Origin: Microthrixaceae bacterium
GTDB taxonomy: Bacteria; Actinomycetota; Acidimicrobiia; Acidimicrobiales; Microtrichaceae
Length of the DNA: 64,000 nt
Reading direction: 5' to 3'
Assembly (NCBI GenBank): GCA_019694615.1
Contig: JAIBBP010000178.1
Coordinates: 25,229-89,228, forward strand
Part shown: positions 1 to 11,606 of the stretch, piece by piece
How the letters are laid out: each line of letters begins with the position of its first letter
Position numbering within the stretch: the first letter of the stretch is position 1
Notes under the pieces: model-generated
The model's database searches: none
What the model saw: the letters and a program-made list of their open reading frames with translations, nothing else
Told to the model about the DNA's origin: nothing
Made by a program: the position numbers and the translations under genes

Positions 1-1
1 T

Positions 2-535
2 CCGCCGCTTCCACCGCTGGATCGGACGGTCGCGCTCTTCGCATACGAAGGCGTGGGCCGAACGGTCGTCTCGAGGCTGAAGTTCGACGGCCACCGTGAT
101 GCGGTACGGCCGATGGGTGCGATGCTCGCCGCAGCGATCGACGCGCCGGTCGATCTGGTCACCTGGGTTCCGACGAGCCCCGCTCGGCGTCGTCGGCGAG
201 GGTACGACCAGGCCGAGCTGCTGGCACGCGCCACTGCTCGCTCGCTGGGTGTGCCAGTTCGCCGAACCGTGCGTCGACAGAGCGGCCCTGCACAGACCGG
301 CCAGGCTCGGGCGGCTCGGTTGCAGGCGTCCTTTTCCCCGTTCGGGCGACCTCCGCACGGGGTCGTCGCGGTGGTTGACGACGTGAGGACGACGGGGGCA
401 TCCCTCGTTGGAGTGGCGCGGGCGCTCAGGTTTTGTGGCGCTCGTTCCGTCGTCGGGGCGACCCTCGCAGCGACCGCGGGAACAACCTCGGGATCGGCGT
501 CCTATTCCGCGATCGATCCTCTACAGTCGGGTTGA
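2..535 (+). CDS. comF: ComF family phosphoribosyltransferase (5' partial)
   Basis: The reading frame is already open at base 2, so the N-terminus (normally a zinc-finger-like Cys cluster) lies outside the window. The visible 177 residues begin with the ComF pattern LFAYEGVGRTVVSRLKFDG and contain the phosphoribosyltransferase PRPP loop VVAVVDDVRTTGAS near the C-terminus. ComF proteins are linked to DNA uptake and single-strand DNA handling in competent bacteria; in actinobacteria the role is less clear. It sits 66 bases upstream of hpf on the same strand, the usual comF-hpf-secA order. The family call is firm; the function in this host is inferred. Confidence 0.88.
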   Translation, partial: PPLPPLDRTVALFAYEGVGRTVVSRLKFDGHRDAVRPMGAMLAAAIDAPVDLVTWVPTSPARRRRRGYDQAELLARATARSLGVPVRRTVRRQSGPAQTGQARAARLQASFSPFGRPPHGVVAVVDDVRTTGASLVGVARALRFCGARSVVGATLAATAGTTSGSASYSAIDPLQSG

Positions 536-601
536 CCAACGGCACTCCTCTCGCCATCCACCGTGCTCCGGTGGGTCGCCGAGGGGGAACAGGAGGTCAA
601 C

Positions 602-1252
602 GTGCAGATCAACGTGAGCGCTCGCCACACCGAGGTCGCCAAACGTGACCGGGATCTGATCATCGAGAAGCTCTCGCGACTTGGTGGGAAGTTCCTGGAG
701 ATGGACCGGGCGGAGGTGCACTTCTTCCAGGAACGCAACCCGCGGATCCACGACAAGGAGTGTTGCGAGATCACGTTGGAGGGCCACGGCCACCACATCA
801 GGTGCAAGGCCGGCGGCCCGGATCACCTGACGGCCGTCGATCGGGCGATCGAGAAGCTCGAGAACAAGCTCCACAAGCTGAAGACCAAGCTCTCGACGCA
901 CCGAACACATCGCGACGTCACGCGCGCGAAGCAGTGGGCAAACGCGACGACCGACCTCCCAGATGACCTCGTTCGTGAGGTCATGTCGACGAACGGAACG
1001 TCGCCGCAGGGAACAGCGGTGGACGTCGAGGTGAGCGACGAGCTTGCGGCCGAGGCTCAGGTGCTCGTCGACAGCTACCGCATCGTCAAGACGAAGAAGG
1101 TCGAGAACCTGGTCCTGACCCCGCTCGACGCGGCGATGCGGATGGACCTCGTCGGACACGACTTCTACTTCTTCACCAACGTCGAGACCGACGCTCCCGC
1201 GATCGTCTATCGCCGTGAGGACGGCGACATCGGACTGATCGACGAGGGCTGA
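602..1252 (+). CDS. hpf: Ribosome hibernation promoting factor, long form
   Basis: This 216-residue protein has an N-terminal S30AE/YfiA-type domain (about 1-105: INVSARHTEVAKRDRDLI) and a C-terminal dimerisation domain (about 160-216) ending YRREDGDIGLIDEG. That two-domain layout is the long HPF that dimerises 70S ribosomes into inactive 100S particles in stationary phase. I chose the GTG at 602 because AGGAGGT lies at 591-597, 4 nt upstream; an in-frame ATG at 563 would add 13 residues not typical of the family. It is followed by a strong hairpin and then secA, the common actinobacterial order. Confidence 0.94.
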   Translation: MQINVSARHTEVAKRDRDLIIEKLSRLGGKFLEMDRAEVHFFQERNPRIHDKECCEITLEGHGHHIRCKAGGPDHLTAVDRAIEKLENKLHKLKTKLSTHRTHRDVTRAKQWANATTDLPDDLVREVMSTNGTSPQGTAVDVEVSDELAAEAQVLVDSYRIVKTKKVENLVLTPLDAAMRMDLVGHDFYFFTNVETDAPAIVYRREDGDIGLIDEG

Positions 1253-1269
1253 TCGCGGATTGACCATTC

Positions 1270-1295
1270 GGCGCGGCGTGTCCTCCCGCCGCGCC
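1270..1295 (+). terminator. Hairpin between hpf and secA
   Basis: GGCGCGGCG (1270-1278) and CGCCGCGCC (1287-1295) form a perfect 9-bp GC stem with an 8-nt loop, 17 nt after the hpf stop. Only a short pyrimidine-rich stretch follows, not a clean U-tract, so it would be an actinobacterial tail-less terminator if it acts as one. Confidence 0.55.
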
Positions 1296-1335
1296 GCCTC
1301 CTTTCCGGACCCGCCGGTAGGATGCGAAACCGACT

Positions 1336-4044
<2,709 letters not shown>

Positions 4045-4152
4045 GCGCCTCGGCCACCTCCGCTCAGGTTCGGTCGCTTCGCTCCCTTCTTCCGCTGCGG
4101 TACCTCGGCGCATCCGGCTTACGATGCCGAATCGCCTAGCCTCTCGAGCGCC

Positions 4153-5262
4153 ATGCAGGACTTCAGCAACGCCCTTTCCGACCTCTCGCGGCGCCTCGGC
4201 GACGCGCGCCAGTATCTCCGCATCGACGAGTTGACGGCGCGGCGGCGCCAGCTCGAGACCGAGCTGGCGCGCCCCGATCTGTGGGACGACCAGGAAGCGG
4301 CGCAGAAGATCCAACGGGAGTTCGCGTCGGTCAACGACGACCTGACGACGTTCGCGGAGTTGCACGGGGCGATCGAGGACGCAGCGACCCTGGCCGATCT
4401 GGCTCGTGAGGAAGGTGACGAATCCCTCGAACCGGAGATCAACGAGGCGATCGCAGCGTTGACGTCGCGGTTCGACGATCTCGAGCTCCGCGCGCTGTTC
4501 ACCGGCGAGTGGGACGAGAACGACGCGATCATGGAGTTCAACTCCGGAGCGGGAGGCGTCGACGCGCAGGACTGGTGCGAAATGCTCATGCGCATGTTCC
4601 TCCGCTGGGCCGAGAAGCGCGGCTTCGAGGTCGAGATCGACGCGGCATCCCCGGGCACGGAGGCCGGGATCAGCTCGGCGACGTTCATCATCAAGGGCCG
4701 CTACGCCTACGGCTACCTGCGCAGTGAGCACGGCGTGCACCGTCTCGTCCGAATTTCGCCGTTCGACAACGCCGCCCGGCGACAGACGTCGTTCGCGTCC
4801 ATCAAGATCACCCCGTTCATCGAGGACACCACCGGCGAGATCGACATCGACGAGAAGGATCTGCGCATCGACGTGTATCGGTCGTCGGGCGCCGGCGGTC
4901 AGCACGTCAACGTGACCGATTCGGCGGTGCGCATCACCCACCTCCCGACGGGCATCGTCGTGTCCTGCCAGAACGAGCGCTCCCAGCACCAGAACAAGGA
5001 TCAGGCCATGAAGGTGCTGAAGGCCAAGCTGCTCGACCTCGAACGCCTAAAGCACGAGGCGAAGCTGGCGGAGATCACCGGCGACCAACTCGACGCGAAC
5101 TTCGGGAGCCAGATCCGCAGCTACGTCCTTCACCCCTACCAGCAGGTGAAGGATCTGCGGTCGAACATCGAGGTCGGCAACGTCGAAGGTGTTCTCGACG
5201 GCGACCTCGATGGGCTGATGGAGGGGTACCTCCGTTGGGAACGAGCGACGGCGGCGCCGTAG
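4153..5262 (+). CDS. prfB: Peptide chain release factor 2
   Basis: Recognises UGA and UAA stop codons and triggers peptide release. The 369-residue protein has the RF2 anticodon-like tripeptide SPF (202-204, in VRISPFDNAARR) and the catalytic GGQ (248-250, in SGAGGQHVNVTDSAVR), whose Gln is normally methylated. The frame is continuous from MQDFSNALSDLSRRL, so the programmed +1 frameshift of Escherichia coli prfB is absent. It lies 108 bases after secA and is followed by ftsEX. Confidence 0.97.
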   Translation: MQDFSNALSDLSRRLGDARQYLRIDELTARRRQLETELARPDLWDDQEAAQKIQREFASVNDDLTTFAELHGAIEDAATLADLAREEGDESLEPEINEAIAALTSRFDDLELRALFTGEWDENDAIMEFNSGAGGVDAQDWCEMLMRMFLRWAEKRGFEVEIDAASPGTEAGISSATFIIKGRYAYGYLRSEHGVHRLVRISPFDNAARRQTSFASIKITPFIEDTTGEIDIDEKDLRIDVYRSSGAGGQHVNVTDSAVRITHLPTGIVVSCQNERSQHQNKDQAMKVLKAKLLDLERLKHEAKLAEITGDQLDANFGSQIRSYVLHPYQQVKDLRSNIEVGNVEGVLDGDLDGLMEGYLRWERATAAP

Positions 5263-5371
5263 CGTAGGGAACCACGACGCCGAGGGGTGCTCCGGATCGG
5301 AGGGCACTCGCAACTAGAGTCGTGGCCGCTCCGCGGACTCCCCGTTCCGCGTTTCGAGGACCCCGACCACT

Positions 5372-6049
5372 GTGATCAAGCTCGAGAACGTCAAGAAGGT
5401 CTACAAGAACGACCACGTTGCGCTGCGCAACGCCAACGTCGACATCCAGAAGGGCGAGTTCGTCTTTCTGGTCGGACCATCGGGGTCCGGAAAGTCGACG
5501 TTCATTCGGCTGCTCAACCGCGAAGAACTCCCGACCGAGGGCAAGGTGTGGGTTGCCGGCAAGGACATCGCCAGCATCCGGAACTGGCAGGTGCCCTACC
5601 TGCGTCGCAACATCGGATACATCTTTCAGGACTTCAAGCTCCTCCCCAACAAGACGGTCGAGGAAAACGTCGCCTTCGCCTTGGAGGCGATCGGCCGTCC
5701 GCGACACAGCGTGAAGACCCAGGTGCCGGCCATCCTCGAGCTGGTCGGGCTGGCGCACAAGGCCAAGAACCGGCCCGACGAGTTGTCGGGTGGTGAGCAG
5801 CAGCGAGTGTCGATCGCCCGGGCATTCGTCAACCGGCCGCTGATCCTGCTGGCCGACGAGCCCACCGGCAACCTCGATCCCAACACCACCATCGGCATCA
5901 TGAAGCTCCTGGACCGAATCAACCGCACGGGCACCACCGTGGTGATGGCGACTCACGATCGCGGCATCGTCGACGTGATGAGGCGCCGGGTTATCGAACT
6001 CGAAGGCGGCCAGGTCGTTCGCGACCAGGCGCGAGGGGTGTACGAGTAG
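5372..6049 (+). CDS. ftsE: Cell division ATP-binding protein FtsE
   Basis: ABC ATPase that partners FtsX at the septum and controls peptidoglycan hydrolases. The 225 residues carry Walker [10 protein letters not shown] (35-43), the ABC signature LSGGEQQ (138-144) and the Walker B/D-loop [11 protein letters not shown] shortly after. The start is a GTG ([12 protein letters not shown] follows). The stop is directly adjacent to the ftsX ATG with no gap, so the pair is translationally coupled. Confidence 0.97.
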   Translation: MIKLENVKKVYKNDHVALRNANVDIQKGEFVFLVGPSGSGKSTFIRLLNREELPTEGKVWVAGKDIASIRNWQVPYLRRNIGYIFQDFKLLPNKTVEENVAFALEAIGRPRHSVKTQVPAILELVGLAHKAKNRPDELSGGEQQRVSIARAFVNRPLILLADEPTGNLDPNTTIGIMKLLDRINRTGTTVVMATHDRGIVDVMRRRVIELEGGQVVRDQARGVYE

Positions 6050-6949
6050 ATGGCCATGCGCCTCGACTACCTGGTTCGCGAGACCGGGCAGAACCTCGTC
6101 CGCAACTGGCTGCTTTCGGTTGCGACCGTGCTGATCGTCACGGTGTCGCTGACCATGTTCGGCATCACCGTGCTGCTGGGCTTCTTCGGTCTGGACAATG
6201 CGTTCATCACCTGGAACAACGACGTCTCGTTCATCGTCTACATGAACCCCGACGCCACCGCGGAGCAGATCGCCGCGATCGACAAGGACCTCGAGAACAG
6301 CCCGCAGGTCGACACCGTCGAGTACTACGACGATGACAAGACCTTCGAGCTGTACCAGAAGATGTTCCAGCAGGACGGCCCCGAGATGCTGACGGCGCTC
6401 GAGAAGGGCGATCTTCCGACGTCGTTCCGTGTCAAACCGTCCAATCCAGACGCGAACGTCGTGAAGGAGTTGGCCAACAGCTACGGCCCCAAGACCGGCG
6501 TGTACACCGTCGACTTCCCCGACGAGCAGGTTCGGCAGGTGCAAAGCGCAGGGCAGACCATCAGGTTCTGGCTGTTGCTCGCCTCGGTCGTGTTGCTCGC
6601 CGCGTCGATCGTCCTGATCTTCATCGCGATTCAGACGGCGGTGTTCTCACGTCGCCGGGAGATCGAGGTGATGAGGCTCGTCGGAGCGACCAACTGGTTC
6701 ATCCGCATTCCGTTCCTCATCGAGGGCCTGATCCAGGGACTGGTGGGAGCGATTCTGGCGGTGAGTTCGCTCGCCATCATCGGTGCAGCGTGGAAGTCCG
6801 ATGGCGAATCGATGAAGGGCTCCTTGCTCGCACGGTTCGTTTGGACCGACGACCAGCAACTGTGGACGTTCCTGGGCCTCCTCGGCATCGGTGCGGTGGC
6901 CGGCGCGCTCGGCGCGTTCATCTCGACGCTCTGGTACCTGCGGGACTGA
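6050..6949 (+). CDS. ftsX: Cell division membrane protein FtsX
   Basis: Membrane partner of FtsE, passing the ATPase signal to extracytoplasmic amidases or their activators. It is 299 residues with one membrane helix near residues 20-45, an extracellular domain (about 50-165, VDTVEYYDDDKTFELYQKMF) and three C-terminal helices, with the FtsX sequence SRRREIEVMRLVGATNWFIR between them. The order ftsE-ftsX is standard. In many actinobacteria smpB and ssrA follow; here a long hairpin and convergent azlDC follow instead. Confidence 0.96.
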   Translation: MAMRLDYLVRETGQNLVRNWLLSVATVLIVTVSLTMFGITVLLGFFGLDNAFITWNNDVSFIVYMNPDATAEQIAAIDKDLENSPQVDTVEYYDDDKTFELYQKMFQQDGPEMLTALEKGDLPTSFRVKPSNPDANVVKELANSYGPKTGVYTVDFPDEQVRQVQSAGQTIRFWLLLASVVLLAASIVLIFIAIQTAVFSRRREIEVMRLVGATNWFIRIPFLIEGLIQGLVGAILAVSSLAIIGAAWKSDGESMKGSLLARFVWTDDQQLWTFLGLLGIGAVAGALGAFISTLWYLRD

Positions 6950-6960
6950 CCCCACCCCAC

Positions 6961-7036
6961 CCCACCCCAGCCGGTTCTGTTGTACAAAGCGCGCGGTCAC
7001 GCGCGCGCTTTGTACAACAGAACGGGCTGGGGTGGG
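6961..7036. terminator. Long perfect hairpin between convergent ftsX and azlD
   Basis: A 22-bp perfect stem (6974-6995 with 7002-7023, core TTCTGTTGTACAAAGCGCGC) has a 6-nt loop and continues outward, with one mismatch, to about 35 bp (6961-7036). It begins 11 nt after the ftsX stop and ends 12 nt before the azlD stop, ideal for a two-way terminator. The core closely matches the hairpin at 11607-11686. Confidence 0.7.
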
Positions 7037-7048
7037 TGCGTCGTCCGG

Positions 7049-7351
7049 TCAGATGAGGAGACGCGCCAGGGCGGCGGTCCCGGCGCTGACGAGAATCACC
7101 ACCAGGAGCGGAGCTTTCGCCCACACTGCGACGACTCCCGCCGCTACTCCGAGTACGCGGGTGGCGACGATGTCGCCTCCACCTCCGGTCAGGGTCTGTT
7201 GAATCACCAGCCCGGCGAAGATCGCGGCCGGGAGCAGACCGACAACGTTCGCGAGCGGCCCGGTCAGCTTGACCCGGCTGAGCGCAAGCAGACCGAACAG
7301 CTTGAACGCGTACGCACCGGCCGCCAGCACCACCACCGTCGACCAACTCAC
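7049..7351 (-). CDS. azlD: AzlD-type branched-chain amino acid exporter subunit
   Basis: A 100-residue, very hydrophobic protein with three to four predicted membrane segments (WSTVVVLAAGAYAFKLFGLL, VVGLLPAAIFAGLVIQQ, and a C-terminal VVAVWAKAPLLVVILVSAG). Small AzlD proteins pair with AzlC to export branched-chain amino acids or analogues. The GTG start overlaps the azlC stop as GTGA (7348-7351), so the two are coupled. Upstream in-frame codons give a non-hydrophobic Arg-rich tail and are rejected as the start. Confidence 0.85.
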   Translation of the reverse strand: MSWSTVVVLAAGAYAFKLFGLLALSRVKLTGPLANVVGLLPAAIFAGLVIQQTLTGGGGDIVATRVLGVAAGVVAVWAKAPLLVVILVSAGTAALARLLI

Positions 7352-8073
7352 GGAGTCTCCGGTCGGTTGGGGGCCTGCCGGCGTGCAGCGAGGACGGCGC
7401 CGCCGAACGCGCCGAGGGTTGACGCCAGGATCGGAATGCCGACCGGCAGGAATGGCACGGTAGCGATCGCGATTGCCGCGGCGATCAGCGCGCTGATCCG
7501 GCCGGGTCGACGCCGCAGGTGAGGCGCCAGCATCGCCACGTACACGGCCGGGAAGGCGGCGTCGAGACCCCATTGCTGCAAGTCGCCCACGACGTCGCCG
7601 GCGACCGCGCCGACCAGCGTGCCCAGGTTCCAGAACACGTAGGTGCCCAGCCCCGCGCTGACGAACCCCTTTCGCTGCTGAGCGGGGTCGGACTGAGCCG
7701 CGCCCATTCCGGTGGACTCATCGATGATGAGCTGAGCGACCGCCAAGCGCTCGGCCATCGGGCGGTCCGGAAACCATCGCGCCACCACCGGGCCGTACAG
7801 CGTGTTGCGCGCTGCGAGCATCAGGGCCGACCCCAGCGCGGTGGCCGGTGCTCCACCGGCGTCGATGACGCTGACGGCGGCAAGCTGGGATGCTCCGGTG
7901 AACACGAGCAACGACAGAGCGCACGTCTTCGCGACCGAGAGCCCCGATGACCGCGCCAAGACCCCGAAGATGATCCCGACGATTCCCACCGCGAACGCGA
8001 GTAGTAGCCCGTCGCGGACCGGCCTGCCAGGTGGTTCACCGGGAGTTCGTTCCGCAGCGTCGTCGGGTGCCAT
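7348..8073 (-). CDS. azlC: AzlC-type branched-chain amino acid permease
   Basis: A 241-residue polytopic membrane protein matching the AzlC family: a short polar N-terminus, then LLLAFAVGIVGIIFGVLARS, the family segment SLLVFTGASQLAAVSV, and MLAARNTLYGPVVARWF. AzlC forms the large subunit of the AzlCD exporter. It is first in a two-gene operon with azlD. It starts 17 nt from the start of the divergent crotonase gene, so the two must share a very compact promoter region. Confidence 0.88.
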   Translation of the reverse strand: MAPDDAAERTPGEPPGRPVRDGLLLAFAVGIVGIIFGVLARSSGLSVAKTCALSLLVFTGASQLAAVSVIDAGGAPATALGSALMLAARNTLYGPVVARWFPDRPMAERLAVAQLIIDESTGMGAAQSDPAQQRKGFVSAGLGTYVFWNLGTLVGAVAGDVVGDLQQWGLDAAFPAVYVAMLAPHLRRRPGRISALIAAAIAIATVPFLPVGIPILASTLGAFGGAVLAARRQAPNRPETP

Positions 8074-8089
8074 GGGCTAGACACGCTAG

Positions 8090-8992
8090 ATGTCCGACTT
8101 CGCCACCATCCGTTACGACGTTTCCGAGGGCATCTGCACGGTCACCCTGAGCCGTCCCGATCAGCTCAACGCATTCAACATCCCGATGATGCGGGAACTC
8201 ATCGAGGCCTTCGATCGCATTGACGCCGATGACGACGTTCGCGTGGTGATCGTGACGGGCTCGGGCCGGGCGTTCTGTGCCGGCGCCGACCTCGCGTCCG
8301 GTTCAGGCTCGTTCGACTACGACGGGCCAGTATCCAACGACGAGACGGCAGAGTTCGAAGGTGCGGTGGGAGGGCGAGCGAAGGGCCAACCGCTTCGCGA
8401 CGCTGGAGGGATCCTGACGCTCCGCATCTTCCGCTGCCGCAAGCCGGTGATCGCCGCGATCAACGGACATGCCGTTGGGATCGGTGCGACGATGACACTC
8501 CCGATGGACATCCGACTCGCGTCGGTAGAAGCGAAGATCGGGTTCGTGTTCGCCGCGCGCGGCATCGTGCCCGAGGCGTGTTCGAGCTGGTTCCTACCCC
8601 GTCTCGTCGGGATCTCCCAGGCAGCCGAGTGGATCTACACGTCGCGCGTGTTCCTTGCCGCGGAGGGTCGTGAGCGCGGGCTGATCCGCTCGGTGCACGA
8701 CCCCGACGAGCTCATGCCCGCGGCCCGCGAGTTGGCGACCGAGATCGTCGTGAACTCGGCGCCGGTTTCGGTGGCGCTCAGTCGAATGATGCTCTGGCGA
8801 ATGCTCGGCGCGTCACATCCAATGGATGCGCACCGGATCGACAGCCGGGCGGTTCACTTCACCGGGGCGAAACCCGACGCACGCGAAGGCATCGGCGCCT
8901 TCTTCGAGAAGAGGCAACCACACTGGTCGATGAGCGTGAGCGACGACTTGCCTGACTTCGTGCCGTGGTGGGACGAGCCGACCTTCAGTTGA
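8090..8992 (+). CDS. Enoyl-CoA hydratase/isomerase (crotonase) family protein
   Basis: Crotonase-fold protein of 300 residues. The oxyanion-hole segments are visible: TGSGRAFCAGADLASGSGS near residues 54-72 and AAINGHAVGIGATMTLPMD near 125. The later IVPEACSSWFLPRLVG carries a Glu in the usual catalytic position. The family acts on acyl-CoA thioesters (hydration, isomerisation or hydrolysis), and the exact substrate cannot be read from sequence. It is longer than short-chain hydratases (about 260) because of an inserted acidic loop around residues 75-105. It stands alone, divergent from azlC and convergent with the redoxin. Confidence 0.88.
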   Translation: MSDFATIRYDVSEGICTVTLSRPDQLNAFNIPMMRELIEAFDRIDADDDVRVVIVTGSGRAFCAGADLASGSGSFDYDGPVSNDETAEFEGAVGGRAKGQPLRDAGGILTLRIFRCRKPVIAAINGHAVGIGATMTLPMDIRLASVEAKIGFVFAARGIVPEACSSWFLPRLVGISQAAEWIYTSRVFLAAEGRERGLIRSVHDPDELMPAARELATEIVVNSAPVSVALSRMMLWRMLGASHPMDAHRIDSRAVHFTGAKPDAREGIGAFFEKRQPHWSMSVSDDLPDFVPWWDEPTFS

Positions 8993-9016
8993 TCGTCGGC
9001 CGGCCGGGTCGGCCGG

Positions 9017-9574
9017 TCACGGCTTCCACTTGATGTTGCAACCGAGGCTCGGGTGTTGGTCGTCGGCCGGCGAGCTCCCTGCGAGTAACGCATCAACCGC
9101 TGCCTTGAGGTCGGAGCCAGTTACGGGCACATCGTTGGACGGTCGGGAACCATCGAACTGTCCGCGGTAGGCGAGCCGGCGTTGACCGTCGAACACGAAG
9201 AGGTCGGGAGTGCACGCTGCGCTGTAGGCACGTGCGACGTCCTGGCTCTCGTCGTAGAGGTAGTGGAAGTCCCAGCCGTAGGAGCGGGCGGTGCTCGCCA
9301 TCAGCGGCGGGGCATCGTCGGGGTACGCGGCGACGTCGTTGGACATGATGCCGACGACCGCTGTGCCACGAGCCAGGAACCGCTGAGTTACGAGACCCAA
9401 CTCGCGCCCGATGTGTTTCACGTAGGGGCAGTGGTTGGAGAGGAACATCACCACCAGCGCGGGTGCGCTCCCGGCGATGTCGTCCAAGGTGTGCAGCGCC
9501 CCGTCGGGGTCGGGGAGCGCGAAATCCGGCGCGGGAGTGCCGAGCGGCAACATGGCGGAGGGAGTGGCGACCAT
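9017..9574 (-). CDS. Thioredoxin-like redoxin (PRX-like1 family)
   Basis: A 185-residue AhpC/TSA-redoxin-fold protein: APDFALPDPDGALHTLDDI, then FLSNHCPYVKHIGREL with the active-site Cys, and the characteristic C-terminal GCNIKWKP. This peroxiredoxin-like subgroup usually has the lone NHCPYV cysteine and is annotated as a thioredoxin family protein of unknown substrate. The ATG at 9574 (MVATPSAMLPLGTPAPDF) is preferred because the longer in-frame extension reads through the hairpin at 9604-9663. Its cellular role is unproven. Confidence 0.85.
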   Translation of the reverse strand: MVATPSAMLPLGTPAPDFALPDPDGALHTLDDIAGSAPALVVMFLSNHCPYVKHIGRELGLVTQRFLARGTAVVGIMSNDVAAYPDDAPPLMASTARSYGWDFHYLYDESQDVARAYSAACTPDLFVFDGQRRLAYRGQFDGSRPSNDVPVTGSDLKAAVDALLAGSSPADDQHPSLGCNIKWKP

Positions 9575-9603
9575 GGACGTCAAACTACCTCCGGGCCCCC
9601 TTC

Positions 9604-9663
9604 CACCGGTTCTGTGTTGCGAGGCCGCCCCTCCAGGGGCGGCCTCGCAACACAGAACCAGTG
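9604..9663. repeat. Perfect hairpin between divergent redoxin and DUF2207 genes
   Basis: A 25-bp perfect inverted repeat (9608-9632 with 9635-9659), core GGTTCTGTGTTGCGAGGCCG on the left arm, with an almost closed loop. It lies 33 nt upstream of the redoxin start and 27 nt upstream of the DUF2207 start, so it cannot be a simple 3' terminator for either. Its outer GGTTCTGT/ACAGAACC ends match the other two hairpins, while the inner stem differs. Confidence 0.7.
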
Positions 9664-9690
9664 AGGCGTCGCCGGTAGCCTGACGGCGCG

Positions 9691-11601
9691 ATGGCCCGAA
9701 CACGCTTTGTCCTACTCGTCGTTTCCGTGATCGTGGTGTTCGTCGGTGGAGCTCGTTCCGTTTCGGCGTCTCCGAACCAGAGCGGCTTCGAACGCATCGA
9801 CTCGTTCGATTCGACGATCACCGTCAACCGCGACGGGTCGGCGGACATCACCGAGGTCATCGCCTATGACTTCGGGTCGGCGAGTCGACACGGCATCGAG
9901 CGGTTCATCCCGACGGTGTTTCCGTGGAGCGGCAAGCTGCCCGACGACGCGTCGCCGGGAGCCCAGTACGACCGTGTCACGCCGATCTCCGACGTGAGCG
10001 TGTCGGCGAGCACCGGAACGCCGGCAGACGTCGAGGAGTCCCACGAGAACGGCGTGACCAGGCTTCGCATCGGCGATCCCGACCGGACGATCACCGGTGC
10101 ACACACCTACACGATCCGATATCGGATCGCAGGGGTTCTGAACGCGTTCGAAGGCCACGACGAGCTCTACCTGAACGTCTCTGGCAACGAGTGGCGGGTG
10201 CCGTTCTCAGAGTTGACCGCCACGGTGAAGGCGCCGGGAGCGATCTCACGAATCGCGTGCTTCGCCGGACCCGCGGGGTCTCAACTCCCCTGTGAGTCGT
10301 CGACCAAGAACGACAGTTCGACTGGCGGCGTGGCGACGTTCCGCCAGGACGCAGTGTCCGCCTTCGAAGGTCTGACAGTGGTCGTGGCGTTCCCGAAGGG
10401 CGTCGTCGAGGATCCCGAGTCGACCCGAATCCTACGCGAGCGGTGGTCGATCTCCTCGGCGTTTCGACTGAACGCCGCGACCGGTTCCGCAGCGGGCGCG
10501 GTGCTGTTGGGCGGGGTCGGGCTCGTCGGTCTTCTCGGTTATCGGGTTGGGCGGGATCGGCGCTACCGCGGCAGCGTCGTTGACGCGGCGTTCGGCAACG
10601 ACTCCGGGGACGAGGGTCGTATCCCGCTGTTCGACAGGCCCGGCGATACCGTTGAGTTCGTCCCGCCGGAGGGCGTTCGGCCTGGACACATGGGAACCCT
10701 GTGGGACGAGCAGGCCAACCACCTCGACGTGTCGGCGATGATCGTCGACTTGGCTGTTCGTGGCTGGATCCGGATCGACGAGATCGCGCCGCAGTCCGAC
10801 GGATTCCTCGGGTTCGGCGGGGACAGCGGCGATTTCCAGCTCGTTCAGCTCCGTGATCCCGACACCGACCCACTCGCCTCGGAGCTCTGGCAGGCCGAAC
10901 GCACGCTGCTGTCGTCGTTGTTCGCCACGGGCGACGTGGTGAAGCTCTCTGCGCTCAAGACGAAGTTCGCATCCAAGATGCAGATCATCCAAGGCCACCT
11001 CTATGACGACGCCGTCGAGGCTGGGTGGTTTCCGGCGCGTCCCGACACGATTCGGGGCCGTTGGGCAGGTCGCGGGTTTCTGCTCCTCCTGCTCGGGGGA
11101 GGGATCGTCGTGCTCGCTGCGAAGTTCACCCACCTCGGTCTTGTTGCGCTCCCGATTCCGCTGTTGGGACTCGTTCTCATGGGGTGCGCGAAGTACTTCC
11201 CGCACCGGACGGCGAAGGGGTCAGCGTTGCTCGGGAGGGTGCGAGGCTTCAAGGAGTTGTTCGAGGCGGGCGAAGGCGAGCGGCAGCGGTTTGCCGAACA
11301 GCACAACCTCTTTGCCCAGTACCTGCCGTACGCCATCGTCTTCGGGTGTACAGACAAATGGGCCGAGACGTTCGCCGATCTCGGCCTCAGTCCTCAGGAG
11401 ATGGGCCTCGGCGTGTGGTACACGAGCCCCTACGGTTACGACCCGATTCACTTCGGCTATGCGATGGGCTCGTTCACGACGTACTCGTCGGGGTCCCTGG
11501 CGGCCGCAGCCCCGTCCTCGTCCGGTGGATCGGGCGGGTCAGGTTTCAGCGGAGGGTCCAGCGGAGGCGGGTTCGGCGGTGGTGGCGGGGGCTCCTGGTA
11601 G
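9691..11601 (+). CDS. DUF2207 family membrane protein
   Basis: A 636-residue protein with an N-terminal signal segment (about 1-26, RFVLLVVSVIVVFVGGARSV). An extracellular beta-rich DUF2207 domain follows (about 30-255, ITVNRDGSADITEVIAYDFG). A membrane helix lies near 270-290, a pair of hydrophobic segments near 450-490, and the C-terminus is a Gly/Ser-rich tail ending GGGFGGGGGGSW. This layout and glycine tail are typical of the DUF2207 (YPR/TPM-linked) family, whose biochemical role is unknown. It is flanked by strong hairpins on both sides and appears to be a single-gene unit. Confidence 0.86.
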   Translation: MARTRFVLLVVSVIVVFVGGARSVSASPNQSGFERIDSFDSTITVNRDGSADITEVIAYDFGSASRHGIERFIPTVFPWSGKLPDDASPGAQYDRVTPISDVSVSASTGTPADVEESHENGVTRLRIGDPDRTITGAHTYTIRYRIAGVLNAFEGHDELYLNVSGNEWRVPFSELTATVKAPGAISRIACFAGPAGSQLPCESSTKNDSSTGGVATFRQDAVSAFEGLTVVVAFPKGVVEDPESTRILRERWSISSAFRLNAATGSAAGAVLLGGVGLVGLLGYRVGRDRRYRGSVVDAAFGNDSGDEGRIPLFDRPGDTVEFVPPEGVRPGHMGTLWDEQANHLDVSAMIVDLAVRGWIRIDEIAPQSDGFLGFGGDSGDFQLVQLRDPDTDPLASELWQAERTLLSSLFATGDVVKLSALKTKFASKMQIIQGHLYDDAVEAGWFPARPDTIRGRWAGRGFLLLLLGGGIVVLAAKFTHLGLVALPIPLLGLVLMGCAKYFPHRTAKGSALLGRVRGFKELFEAGEGERQRFAEQHNLFAQYLPYAIVFGCTDKWAETFADLGLSPQEMGLGVWYTSPYGYDPIHFGYAMGSFTTYSSGSLAAAAPSSSGGSGGSGFSGGSSGGGFGGGGGGSW

Positions 11602-11606
11602 CGACG

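Noticed and set aside
4153..5262. Programmed +1 frameshift in prfB
   Set aside because: The frame is continuous from ATG to stop with no in-frame TGA or slippery CTTTGA near codon 25.
5260..5274. 15-nt match GTAGCGTAGGGAACC to 45549-45563
   Set aside because: A match of this length is expected about once or twice by chance in a window this size, and there is no shared context.
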